From assembly GCA_021797855.1 (NCBI GenBank), contig JAJZYX010000009.1:1-35824 (forward strand): a stretch of DNA of 35,824 bases. The letters are read 5' to 3'. The position numbers were made by a program, and so were the translations under genes. The DNA is from Thermoplasmata archaeon (lineage in GTDB: Archaea > Thermoplasmatota > Thermoplasmata > Thermoplasmatales > GCA-001856825). Below the pieces are notes generated by a model, which saw only the letters and a program-made list of their open reading frames with translations, did not search any database and was not told the origin of the DNA. The first letter of the stretch is position 1; each line of letters starts with the position of its first letter. Shown here one piece after another: positions 1 to 7,062 of this stretch.

Positions 1-134
1 GTAACGGCTTCCGAATACGCCTTGCTCCCCCCTTCTTCAAATATGAGGAGTACTGCATCCCGAGTGATCTGGGTTCCGAAACTTGTCCTGAAAGGCTTAA
101 GAAGTGGGATGGAAATCTTGCTGTAGCTTAGCAT
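1..134 (-). CDS. Enolase-superfamily protein, MenC/N-acylamino-acid racemase-like (N-terminus only, cut by window edge)
   Basis: Only the first 44 codons lie in the window, reading leftwards from an ATG at 134. The peptide contains ISIPLLKPFRTSFGTQITRD, the typical first strand and capping loop of o-succinylbenzoate synthase/N-acylamino-acid racemase proteins (basic stretch, PLxxPFRTSFGT, then a short strand VLLIFEEGG). In this family the full protein is about 350-370 residues, and the catalytic Lys/Asp/Glu residues lie further on, outside the window, so substrate cannot be judged. The frame stays open upstream to the end of the ABC ATPase gene, but ATG 134 gives the usual family N-terminus. 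It follows the ATPase gene by 58 bases on the same strand, so the two may be co-transcribed. A second, different enolase-superfamily gene lies at 24116-25234. Confidence 0.7.
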   Translation of the reverse strand, partial: MLSYSKISIPLLKPFRTSFGTQITRDAVLLIFEEGGSKAYSEAV

Positions 135-192
135 GAGAGTTGTATGTGGTTCGACAACTAAAATTTTTGTCGTTCCTATGGCAGAAATTTTT

Positions 193-948
193 TTACCTGA
201 GGGTACCCCTCAGCGCGCTAACTATTGAAGTAATGTCCTCCGTGGAGGTTAACCCTATGAATAAGTCCTCCAGACTTTTTTCCTTGAGGAGTTCAGAAGT
301 TTTCCCCTGGGCAACGATCTTTCCTGCCTTCATAATTGCGATCTCTTCGCACACATTCTCAGCAATCTCCAGTATGTGTGTCGAGAAGACCACAGTCATC
401 CCATCATTAACGAGACTCCTAAGAAGGTCTCTAAATATCTTTGCTGACTGCGGGTCAAGTCCGTTTATGCTTTCGTCTAGTATCAGTATCTTCGGGGCGT
501 GTATCAGTGCGGCTATTATTGAGACCTTCTGTTTAGTTCCGAATGACAGGCTTCCTATGAACTGGTCGTTGTATTCTTCCATCCCGAAAGCTCTGGTCAG
601 GTCATCGGCACGCCTCTCTGCAATGTCCTTCTGAATCCCCCTAATGGAGCCTATGAAGCTGAAATATTCATAGGGGGTAAGACTTTCATACAAGTATGGG
701 GTCTCGGGAACATAACCGACTATTTTCCTTACACCAATCTGGTCAACTCTTGCATCTATCCCCTCAACGAACACGGACCCCCTTTCGAATTGTGATATAC
801 CAGCCATGACCTTCAGAAGAGTAGTCTTCCCGGACCCGTTCGGTCCCAGGATTCCGAATACCTGACCACCCTTTATTTCCAATGAAAAGTCAGACAGTAC
901 TTCCTTCTCTCCGTAGAATTTGCTGAGAGAGATGATCTTTATTGACAC
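193..948 (-). CDS. ABC transporter ATP-binding protein
   Basis: A 251-residue nucleotide-binding subunit of an ABC transporter, probably of the ABC-2 export type. Walker A GPNGSGKT is at 35-42, the signature LSFGTKQKV at 134-142, Walker B ILILDE at 154-159 and the switch His at 191. The Q-loop position carries Glu (GYVPETPYLY), as is common in ABC-2 ATPases. The gene starts with GTG at 948; no better ATG lies nearby. No permease gene is next to it in the window: a MenC-like gene follows downstream and the aminotransferase upstream is divergent, so the membrane partner must lie elsewhere or beyond the left edge. A perfect 12-base palindrome sits just before the start codon. The transported substrate cannot be inferred. 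Confidence 0.9.
   Translation of the reverse strand: MSIKIISLSKFYGEKEVLSDFSLEIKGGQVFGILGPNGSGKTTLLKVMAGISQFERGSVFVEGIDARVDQIGVRKIVGYVPETPYLYESLTPYEYFSFIGSIRGIQKDIAERRADDLTRAFGMEEYNDQFIGSLSFGTKQKVSIIAALIHAPKILILDESINGLDPQSAKIFRDLLRSLVNDGMTVVFSTHILEIAENVCEEIAIMKAGKIVAQGKTSELLKEKSLEDLFIGLTSTEDITSIVSALRGTLR
197..213 (-). other. Perfect 7-bp stem-loop at the 3' end of the ABC ATPase gene
   Basis: CTGAGGG and CCCTCAG flank a 3-base loop and cover the last ATPase codons immediately before its stop. On the transcript an A-rich run follows. It could mark an mRNA end or modulate read-through into the MenC-like gene; nothing in the sequence decides this. Confidence 0.4.
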
Positions 949-953
949 ACTAG

Positions 954-965
954 ATTAGGCCTAAT
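954..965. promoter_or_regulatory. Perfect 12-bp palindrome before the ABC ATPase start
   Basis: ATTAGGCCTAAT is a perfect palindrome starting 6 bases upstream of the GTG start of the ATPase gene. This is where the transcription start of a leaderless or nearly leaderless archaeal mRNA would fall, so it is a candidate repressor operator. An 8-base part, AGGCCTAA, recurs near 34196 just upstream of the acyl-CoA ligase TATA box. Function is inferred from position only. Confidence 0.35.
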
Positions 966-1120
966 GTATTCATTATCTTTTCTAATCACGAGGAGAGTTA
1001 CGGGCCTCTCCAGGGAATATAGATAGTTAGGGCCGTCATGTTTAATCTGTAACCAGCGCATGAATCTACTCCTTGAAATTGGGGGGTGAAGATATTATTG
1101 TCTCATTCACGCCCGTGAGA

Positions 1121-1130
1121 ACTTAAATAT
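1121..1130 (+). promoter_or_regulatory. TATA-like box of the aminotransferase gene
   Basis: ACTTAAATAT is centred about 26 bases before the ATG at 1152, the archaeal TATA-to-start distance. It suggests a leaderless mRNA starting at or next to that ATG and favours it over the TTG at 1146. Confidence 0.5.
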
Positions 1131-1151
1131 GAAGGGGAAATATTCTTGAAG

Positions 1152-2291
1152 ATGGTTTCAACCAGATTCAAGGAAATAGTCCCGTCTCCTACTGTGTCAC
1201 TGAACAATAAATTTTCAGAGCTGAAGGAGAAGGGGGAGAATGCTATATCATTCGGCGTCGGAGAACCGGACGCAACGACCCCTGAGGACGTTATCGAATT
1301 CGCTGCCCGGAAAGCGAAGGAAGGGAAGACTCACTACACATCCTCTATGGGTATAAAGGAGCTGAGAGTTAGAATTGCAGAGAAATACAGCAGGATGACG
1401 AACAAGGATATTGCGCAGGATGATGTGATAATAACCCCTGCGAAATTTGCACTCAACATGGCCGTGCAAGCGGTAATAGAGCCTGGAGAGAGGGTCCTCA
1501 TTCAGGACCCGAGTTTCGTTTCATACACTGAGATAATTAAGATTGCCGGAGGGGTCCCCGTTTACTTCCCCTCAAGAGAGGACGGAAGCCCAGATATTGA
1601 GGCAGTGAAGGAACTTATAGATCATCGTACAAGGATGATCATGATCAACTCGCCCTCTAACCCTCACGGGTGGGTCGCTTCAAAGGAGGATATGAGGGCA
1701 ATAACAGATGTTGCATTGGACAAAGACCTATACGTGGCATCGGACGAGATATACGAAATGATAATATACGAAGGTACTCACATATCCCCTCTCTCATATC
1801 CAGGGATGGAGGAAAGGACGTTCGTAATAAACGGTTTCTCAAAAAGTCATGCAATGACGGGCTGGAGGCTCGGGTATTTAATTTCTCCTCCAGGGTTCAC
1901 GCATTATATAGACGCGTTCCAGCAGCAGACGATTACCTGCGCTCCGTCTATATCACAATATGCTGCGCTTAGGGCAATGGATAATACCGAATTCCCGGAA
2001 AAGATGAGGTTGACATTCAAAAGGAGAAGGGATCTACTCTATTCCATTCTGTCAAAAAGCAGCGGACTCGAGATTAAAAAGCCAGCAGGAACATTTTACT
2101 CATTCCCAAGGTTAAGAAACGGAATGTCAGGTGAAGAATTTTCCGTCAAGCTTCTTGAAGAGAAGAGGGTACTGGTCACCCCTGGGTCAGGATTCGGTCC
2201 CTCCGGGGTTGATCGGGTGAGGATCTCGTTTGCCCTATCGGAAGACAATCTAGAAGAGGGCGCAAGGAGAATAGTAGAATTTCTAGGTTGA
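1152..2291 (+). CDS. PLP-dependent class I aminotransferase (aspartate aminotransferase family)
   Basis: A fold-type I aminotransferase of 379 residues that transfers an amino group to a 2-oxoacid. The N-terminal ISFGVGEPDATTP motif, the NSPSNPHG motif near 166 and the PLP-binding lysine in FSKSHAMTGWRLGY (Lys 231) are all present, as is the C-terminal VRISFALS segment with the substrate-carboxylate Arg. Length is normal for the family. An in-frame TTG at 1146 would add two residues, but the TATA box at 1121-1130 points to leaderless translation from ATG 1152. The ABC ATPase gene is divergent and no operon partner follows. Substrate (aspartate, aromatic or broad) cannot be read from the sequence. 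Confidence 0.9.
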   Translation: MVSTRFKEIVPSPTVSLNNKFSELKEKGENAISFGVGEPDATTPEDVIEFAARKAKEGKTHYTSSMGIKELRVRIAEKYSRMTNKDIAQDDVIITPAKFALNMAVQAVIEPGERVLIQDPSFVSYTEIIKIAGGVPVYFPSREDGSPDIEAVKELIDHRTRMIMINSPSNPHGWVASKEDMRAITDVALDKDLYVASDEIYEMIIYEGTHISPLSYPGMEERTFVINGFSKSHAMTGWRLGYLISPPGFTHYIDAFQQQTITCAPSISQYAALRAMDNTEFPEKMRLTFKRRRDLLYSILSKSSGLEIKKPAGTFYSFPRLRNGMSGEEFSVKLLEEKRVLVTPGSGFGPSGVDRVRISFALSEDNLEEGARRIVEFLG

Positions 2292-2416
2292 TGCGGGGAA
2301 GGTTGGGTCGTATTGTCTGTTGACGGAAACCCACCAGACGCCTCAATTTTTATACAAAATTTCCGATGGATAATAGGATTTAGCTGGAGCCTAGAGGGAA
2401 GAGTTCACTGCCAGCC

Positions 2417-2806
2417 CTATTTCCTCTTCTTCCTGTAGGCGGTGTATTTCATCTGATCGAATTCAAGAATGTGCCTTATCTTCTTGGATATGAGGTATTT
2501 GCTTATGTCCTCGGATACATCCCTGACGTACGTCTCTGGTAGGGGTGCAAGTATAGTAATCTCCCTTTTGCCGAGAGGAAATATCATCCTGAGCTTCCCT
2601 TCCCTGGTATAACCTTCTGGCTTCCTGTTGTTTTTTACGTCCAGCATGTTGAGCATGATAATCACGTCCCTGTGGTCCGGCTCGTCCTCCATCTCATTTG
2701 TTTCCTTGAAGAAAAGTTCCATCATGCCCCTGAAACTCTTCTCTAGTTGCTTCCATTCGAAATTCTGAGGGAAAATTATGTGTCCGCTCCAGTTCTTCAT
2801 ATGCAC
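2417..2806 (-). CDS. Conserved-looking hypothetical protein downstream of rpoK
   Basis: A 129-residue soluble protein not matched to any family I know. It begins with a Trp/Phe-rich stretch (HIIFPQNFEWKQL), has a charged central part (KETNEMEDEPDHRDV), a basic strand segment (GKLRMIFPLGKREITILAPL) and a basic tail ending in YRKKRK. There is no signal peptide or membrane segment. The GTG start at 2806 directly abuts the rpoK stop codon, and an in-frame ATG at 2800 is the alternative. This arrangement implies one mRNA and probable translational coupling with rpoK. The basic tail and the RNA polymerase neighbour would fit a nucleic-acid-related role, but that is only a guess. Confidence 0.7.
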   Translation of the reverse strand: MHMKNWSGHIIFPQNFEWKQLEKSFRGMMELFFKETNEMEDEPDHRDVIIMLNMLDVKNNRKPEGYTREGKLRMIFPLGKREITILAPLPETYVRDVSEDISKYLISKKIRHILEFDQMKYTAYRKKRK

Positions 2807-2998
2807 CTACTTTGCTTTCTGTTTCTTCTTGACGGTCATAGGTATTGCATCATTCTCAAATTCTATCATTGCAATCTTGAGAGGATCTATGACATCCTTA
2901 GGGATTTCGATGAGAATGGGAGCGCCCATGGATATCTGGAGAGCCCTGGCCCCTACGATTCTTGCCTTTTCATATTTAGAGTATCTCCTATTTGACAT
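2807..2998 (-). CDS. rpoK: DNA-directed RNA polymerase subunit K (Rpb6/omega homologue)
   Basis: Small archaeal RNA polymerase subunit that helps assemble and stabilise the large subunit. The family core is clear: [20 protein letters not shown], then a [19 protein letters not shown] segment and a basic end. The chosen ATG at 2998 gives 63 residues and is preceded by GGTGG, a plausible ribosome-binding site. In-frame ATGs at 3022 and 3040 would lengthen the N-terminus by 8 or 14 residues, which the family does not need. It lies between a GAF-domain gene upstream (59-base gap) and an unknown gene whose start codon touches the rpoK stop, all leftward and probably one operon. Confidence 0.92.
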   Translation of the reverse strand: MSNRRYSKYEKARIVGARALQISMGAPILIEIPKDVIDPLKIAMIEFENDAIPMTVKKKQKAK

Positions 2999-3056
2999 CA
3001 AACCACCCGGTGAATACCTCATAATACTTGAAGCTGTCACAATAGCCCCGTTCTAG

Positions 3057-3509
3057 TTATAGCCTTCTCCCTATTAAATTTGTTATCTTGTCGAGGAAAC
3101 TTTTGTCCTGGTTGGTGAACGGGTCCGTGAAATCGCTGTCTATATCAATCTCCCCGATGACCTTACCATCCCTGAAGATTGGTGCGACTATCTCAGACTT
3201 CGTTTCAGGGAAGCAAGCGATATACCTGGGATCCTTTGAGACATCCGGAACTATGACCGTCAGTTCTTCTTTCGCAGCAAGGCCACAAATGCCATCGCCA
3301 ATCTTAATCCTCTTATGTTCCGTCTCTTTGGGCCCGGAAAAAGTACGGAGAACCAGGTCGTTTCCTTCCACCATATATATTCCGACCCAGTTGTAGTGGG
3401 CAACATTCTTATTCAGGAATCTCACCGTGAAGGAAGCTGCATCATCCTCTTCCGTTTTCAGCTCATTCTCAAACTTAGCAATCAGAGAAGTGAAGTCTGT
3501 TTTCCTCAC
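3057..3509 (-). CDS. Single-GAF-domain protein, free methionine-(R)-sulfoxide reductase-like
   Basis: A 150-residue protein that is essentially one GAF domain. It resembles free methionine-(R)-sulfoxide reductase (fRMsr): NWVGIYMV, then GDGICGLAA, then DPRYIACFPETKSEIVAPI and GEIDIDSDF. Two Cys residues expected in fRMsr are present, in GICG and in IACF; I do not see the third, less conserved Cys. The enzyme would reduce free methionine sulfoxide in the cytosol using a thioredoxin-like donor. Translation starts at GTG 3509; a TATA-like CTTATAAC about 26 bases before it suggests a leaderless mRNA. It leads the gene group with rpoK. A non-catalytic ligand-sensing GAF protein remains possible. 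Confidence 0.75.
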   Translation of the reverse strand: MRKTDFTSLIAKFENELKTEEDDAASFTVRFLNKNVAHYNWVGIYMVEGNDLVLRTFSGPKETEHKRIKIGDGICGLAAKEELTVIVPDVSKDPRYIACFPETKSEIVAPIFRDGKVIGEIDIDSDFTDPFTNQDKSFLDKITNLIGRRL

Positions 3510-3662
3510 GACACCTAATTTTTACCTGTTATAAGAAAGTTAGTGGTTTTGGGGGAAGCAATGGCACTGTATAAGCACACTGGTGACGTATAGTAGAGCT
3601 TTAGCATTGGATATGAAATCCCAGAACTGGTGAAAGTTTTTATCCATCACGTCCCTAATCGA

Positions 3663-4472
3663 ATGATGTTATACCTCGTCTCCATTGACAAGATAAAAGG
3701 TGACGACAAGGAATATCAGGTGAATCAGGATGAATTCATCAGAATCTACCTAGATATCCTCCAGAAAGGGGAGGGAACATACAACGGGGAAGAGGTAATC
3801 CTGTCCCCTTCCTTCAAAAAAAAGCAGGTCAACTTCGGGCTTCTCAAAGAAAGTCTCAGGACGCTGAATAGGAAACTCCTCACTACGAAGCTGACGGAGG
3901 ATCAGCTGATTGAAAAGATCATATCCACATTGGATGAAATGGAAAGATTCGAGAATTACCTGGAACAGAAGGTCGATGAAACTTCGATTTTTATGAAATA
4001 TGCGACATCCGCAAAAGGCGATTTCTCAGACAAAATTGCGGGGATGCTTGCAGAAGTCAGAGGTTTTGTAAAGGAGTTGGAGAAGACACTGGATGAATAT
4101 GTGGAAAGAAATTCACCAAATCTGAAGAAGATCGTCGGATACAAGGTTGCCGCAAGGCTTCTGAAGTCATTTGGAGGAATCAGGAATCTTGCACTTAGCT
4201 CCGCCAGTACTGTGCAAATTATAGGTGCTGAGAAGGCGTTCTTTAGGTTCAGGAAGGGTAGAGGGACACCACCCAAACACGGTATCATATATGAAATCCC
4301 TGACATCTATAGGGCGCCAGCTAAGAAAGCAGGTAAAATATCTAGGGCTTATTCCAATGCCATAGTCAAAGCAGCGCGAGCAGATTTTGCGGGAATAGTC
4401 TCGGACTCCGACGAAAAACTAAGAAAGAGGATTGAAGAGATAAGAAAATCAAGCAAAAAGCAGGAATCCTGA
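3663..4472 (+). CDS. nop5: Nop5/Nop56-family box C/D RNP core protein
   Basis: Scaffold protein of archaeal box C/D sRNPs, which bridges L7Ae/sRNA and fibrillarin for 2'-O-methylation of RNA. The Nop domain is clear in the C-terminal half: PNLKKIVGYKVAARLLKSFG, ASTVQIIGAEKAFFRF, the GTPPKHGIIYEIPDI signature and GKISRAYSNAIVKAARADF. A charged helical region before it fits the coiled coil. The N-terminal part, which binds fibrillarin, is divergent and short. A GTG at 3630 would add 11 residues, but TTTTTATC near 3638 is 26 bases before ATG 3663 and fits a leaderless start there. Fibrillarin, the usual neighbour, is not in the window. The protein ends in a lysine/serine-rich tail. Confidence 0.88.
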   Translation: MMLYLVSIDKIKGDDKEYQVNQDEFIRIYLDILQKGEGTYNGEEVILSPSFKKKQVNFGLLKESLRTLNRKLLTTKLTEDQLIEKIISTLDEMERFENYLEQKVDETSIFMKYATSAKGDFSDKIAGMLAEVRGFVKELEKTLDEYVERNSPNLKKIVGYKVAARLLKSFGGIRNLALSSASTVQIIGAEKAFFRFRKGRGTPPKHGIIYEIPDIYRAPAKKAGKISRAYSNAIVKAARADFAGIVSDSDEKLRKRIEEIRKSSKKQES

Positions 4473-4507
4473 GTTTTGTGGTTGATGCAAAAATAAGGGA
4501 GAAAGGG

Positions 4508-5566
4508 TTACTTTCCTCTTCTCCTCCTTGCCAGGAATGCGATTGACCCAGCAACCAGAATGACAACAGTTATCCCTATTACAACTATGTCTTGAACTGG
4601 GAACGTTGTACCTGACCCAGAGACAATTGCAAGAAGATTCGATGAAGTGGCTTCTGCGTCACCGGTAGTAGTGACAGCGGCACTGGGATCGATTCTCAAC
4701 TTCAGCGTGTATATGCTTCCGTTATCGTTAATAGTTGAATTTACAGTGTAATTTGTTGTTGTGTTGTAGTAAAATGTAGTTGTGTTGGAGTTACTGTCGT
4801 ACACCCTAACCCAGCTCGTCAGAGGCACGCCAAACACGTGAAAATTCACGGTGCTGTATGTTGCAACATTTGAGTTGAACCCAGATTGATCAAAGAACAA
4901 TCCAAGATTTATTCCTCCTGCTCCTGAATTGCCATCCCCGAGGCTCAGGTCTCCGAGCTCATTCACGTCCATCTTGCTGGTGATATCGGCATTAACAGTT
5001 ACGTTGAGGAATGGGACTCTCACGGCTAGATTGCCATGGAATGTGCTTTCAAGCTTTCCTTGAACCCCGAAGGCTCTCCAAGACATGTCGATGACTGTTG
5101 TGTTGCTGCCAGTTTTCTTGGTTACGTTTGTAATCGTAAGATGGAGCGTCATGTTTCTATAGACCGTAAGATTTGTTTGGTTTGCAAACGCATGTACATG
5201 GTAGGAAATGGTTGCATTTACCACGTGAATTATAGTTTGATTTGATGTTGAGTTGGTAGATGCATTTATGGTCCCTGAGGACGTGTTTCCTGCTATCTTA
5301 ACTTGGTTCATGTCCTGCTGCAACTCCTGCCTTGTCGTTCCGTTGACATAGGAAGTGGCATTAAGCCACATGACGGTCCCGTTGAGCTGTTTAGATGCAT
5401 TGCTTCCTGCAGGGTAGGTGTAATAGAGCACGTAGTTGCTGGTTGTGTTAACGTTTGCCACGTTCGTCTGGGAGTCTATTGTTGCGTGCATTGTTGTGGC
5501 GGAGCTCAGAGGCAGAGCCATCATGGCAATTATTGCTGCCAACGCTAGTACTGTCAAAGACTTCAT
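4508..5566 (-). CDS. Secreted, membrane-anchored Asn/Thr-rich surface protein
   Basis: A 352-residue protein with an N-terminal signal peptide (hydrophobic residues about 4-22, ending PLSSA), a long extracellular part and one C-terminal transmembrane helix (about 327-347) followed by the positive anchor ARRRRGK. The extracellular part is very rich in Asn, Thr and Ser with many N-x-S/T sequons, so heavy N-glycosylation is likely. No enzymatic motif is seen. A GAGGTC ribosome-binding site lies shortly before the ATG at 5566. It is convergent with nop5, with 35 bases between the stops. A GT-C-like glycosyltransferase gene lies 1.3 kb away. A cell-envelope or solute-facing role is likely; the exact function is unknown. 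Confidence 0.8.
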   Translation of the reverse strand: MKSLTVLALAAIIAMMALPLSSATTMHATIDSQTNVANVNTTSNYVLYYTYPAGSNASKQLNGTVMWLNATSYVNGTTRQELQQDMNQVKIAGNTSSGTINASTNSTSNQTIIHVVNATISYHVHAFANQTNLTVYRNMTLHLTITNVTKKTGSNTTVIDMSWRAFGVQGKLESTFHGNLAVRVPFLNVTVNADITSKMDVNELGDLSLGDGNSGAGGINLGLFFDQSGFNSNVATYSTVNFHVFGVPLTSWVRVYDSNSNTTTFYYNTTTNYTVNSTINDNGSIYTLKLRIDPSAAVTTTGDAEATSSNLLAIVSGSGTTFPVQDIVVIGITVVILVAGSIAFLARRRRGK

Positions 5567-5769
5567 AAACTTTTGACCTCAAGATAATTTAACTAATTGT
5601 TGGTACAACTTTCAAAAATTAATACAATTTTGGAACGCCACTGGGCAACTTCCGGTTTTAAAACCCATAACAAGAGAAAGCGAAAATTCCTCCTGATAAA
5701 TAGAAATTGAAGGCAGTCTTCTTCCCTGATAAGTTAAAGTAGTCATTTTCCATCTTCATAGGCGATAGC

Positions 5770-7062
5770 ATGGAACCAGTTCTACAGGTGGCCCTAGATT
5801 TTGAGAATCTCCATCGAGCGCTGCAGGTAGCAAAGGAAGCAGTTGAAGGTGGGGCGGACTGGATAGAGGTGGGGACTCCCCTAATCAAGAGCGAGGGGAT
5901 GAATGCAGTAAGAGAAATAAAGAAGAATTTTCCGAACAAGGTAATTGTAGCTGACATGAAAACAGCTGACGTCGGGGGATTCGAGACAGAGCTTGCAGCC
6001 AAGAGCGGTGCGCAAATAGTAACCATACTTGGAATAAGCGACGATCCTACGATAACGGAAGCGGTAAAAGCAGGAAAGAAGTACGGGGCAGAGATAATGA
6101 TAGATCTCCTCCAGATCGAGAACGTAGAGGAAAGGGTCAAACGTCTTGAAAAACTGGGGGTGAAGTATTTCTGTGAGCACGTAGGCATAGACATGCAGAT
6201 GATTGGAAAGAACCCGATGAAGATACTTGAGCGCGTTGTTGCGTCGACTAAACTGCCCGTTGCCGTGGCGGGCGGCCTCAACAAGGAATCCATACCAGAA
6301 GTTGTGAAGAGAGGAGCTTCTATAATAATCGTTGGAGGTGCAATAACCAAAGCACCCAACGTTACAGAGGAAACAGCAGCAATTAAGAGAGTGATGGCAA
6401 CCGGAGTTGCAGAGCACTCCGAACTTTACAAGAAATATTCGAAAGATGAGATAATCGAAGCCCTCTCAAAGGTGTCGTCATCAAACGTCTCAGATGCTAT
6501 GCACAGAGGAGGCGCGATTCACGGTATTGTTCCAAGGGTGAACCCTGGGACAAAGATCGTCGGAAGGGCTCTGACAGTGAAGACAGTGAACGGGGACTGG
6601 GCGAAGCCTGTTGAGGCTATAGACAGGGCAAGAGAGGGGGATATCATAGTAATAGATGCAGATGGAGGTGAAGATGCAGTCTGGGGTGAACTTGCGTCAT
6701 GGAGCTGTGTGACCAAAAAGGTGAAGGGGGTTGTAATCTGGGGTGCGATCAGGGACCTAGATGCCATCATGAAGATTCCGTTCCCCGCATTCTCCAGGTA
6801 TGTCTCCTCGAACGCCGGGGATCCTAAGGGCTTCGGCGAGATTGGCAGCGAGATTGAGATTAACGGGATAAAAATACGAACAGGAGACTACATCATCGCC
6901 GACTACTCAGGCGTTGTTGTGATACCTGAAGAGGAGGCGTTGGAAGTGACCAATAGAGCAATCGATGTTGCGGAAAGGGAGAATAGAGTGAGGGAGGAGA
7001 TAAAGAGGGGGAGTACTCTTTCGTCTGTCCAGAAACTTGAGAAATGGGAGAAGGTTGGCTGA
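5770..7062 (+). CDS. hps: Bifunctional 3-hexulose-6-phosphate synthase / RraA-like protein
   Basis: A 430-residue two-domain fusion. Residues 1-210 are a 3-hexulose-6-phosphate synthase of the OMP-decarboxylase superfamily: catalytic Asp 10 (VALDFEN), Glu 33, the ADMKTAD motif at 61-67, and the phosphate-binding AVAGGL and IIVGGAIT loops. It condenses formaldehyde with ribulose 5-phosphate or, in archaea lacking the oxidative pentose pathway, runs in reverse to make pentose. Residues 220-425 are an RraA/HMG-aldolase-like domain, with GIVPRVNPGTKIVGRALTV, GELAS near 306 and WGAIRDL with Arg 328-Asp 329. The same fusion is known in other archaea, but the role of its RraA half is unsettled. No phospho-hexuloisomerase gene is adjacent. 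The last 170 bases overlap the 3' end of the convergent membrane-protein frame. Confidence 0.9.
   Translation: MEPVLQVALDFENLHRALQVAKEAVEGGADWIEVGTPLIKSEGMNAVREIKKNFPNKVIVADMKTADVGGFETELAAKSGAQIVTILGISDDPTITEAVKAGKKYGAEIMIDLLQIENVEERVKRLEKLGVKYFCEHVGIDMQMIGKNPMKILERVVASTKLPVAVAGGLNKESIPEVVKRGASIIIVGGAITKAPNVTEETAAIKRVMATGVAEHSELYKKYSKDEIIEALSKVSSSNVSDAMHRGGAIHGIVPRVNPGTKIVGRALTVKTVNGDWAKPVEAIDRAREGDIIVIDADGGEDAVWGELASWSCVTKKVKGVVIWGAIRDLDAIMKIPFPAFSRYVSSNAGDPKGFGEIGSEIEINGIKIRTGDYIIADYSGVVVIPEEEALEVTNRAIDVAERENRVREEIKRGSTLSSVQKLEKWEKVG

Noticed and set aside
140-634. A 164-codon plus-strand frame over the ABC ATPase gene
   Set aside because: It is antisense to a protein with intact Walker and signature motifs; the Ser-rich product is a mirror of the real gene.
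5658-6417. Minus-strand frames of 178-233 codons over hps-rraA
   Set aside because: They lie opposite a complete, motif-rich fusion protein and have low-complexity Ser/Thr or Cys/Tyr composition.
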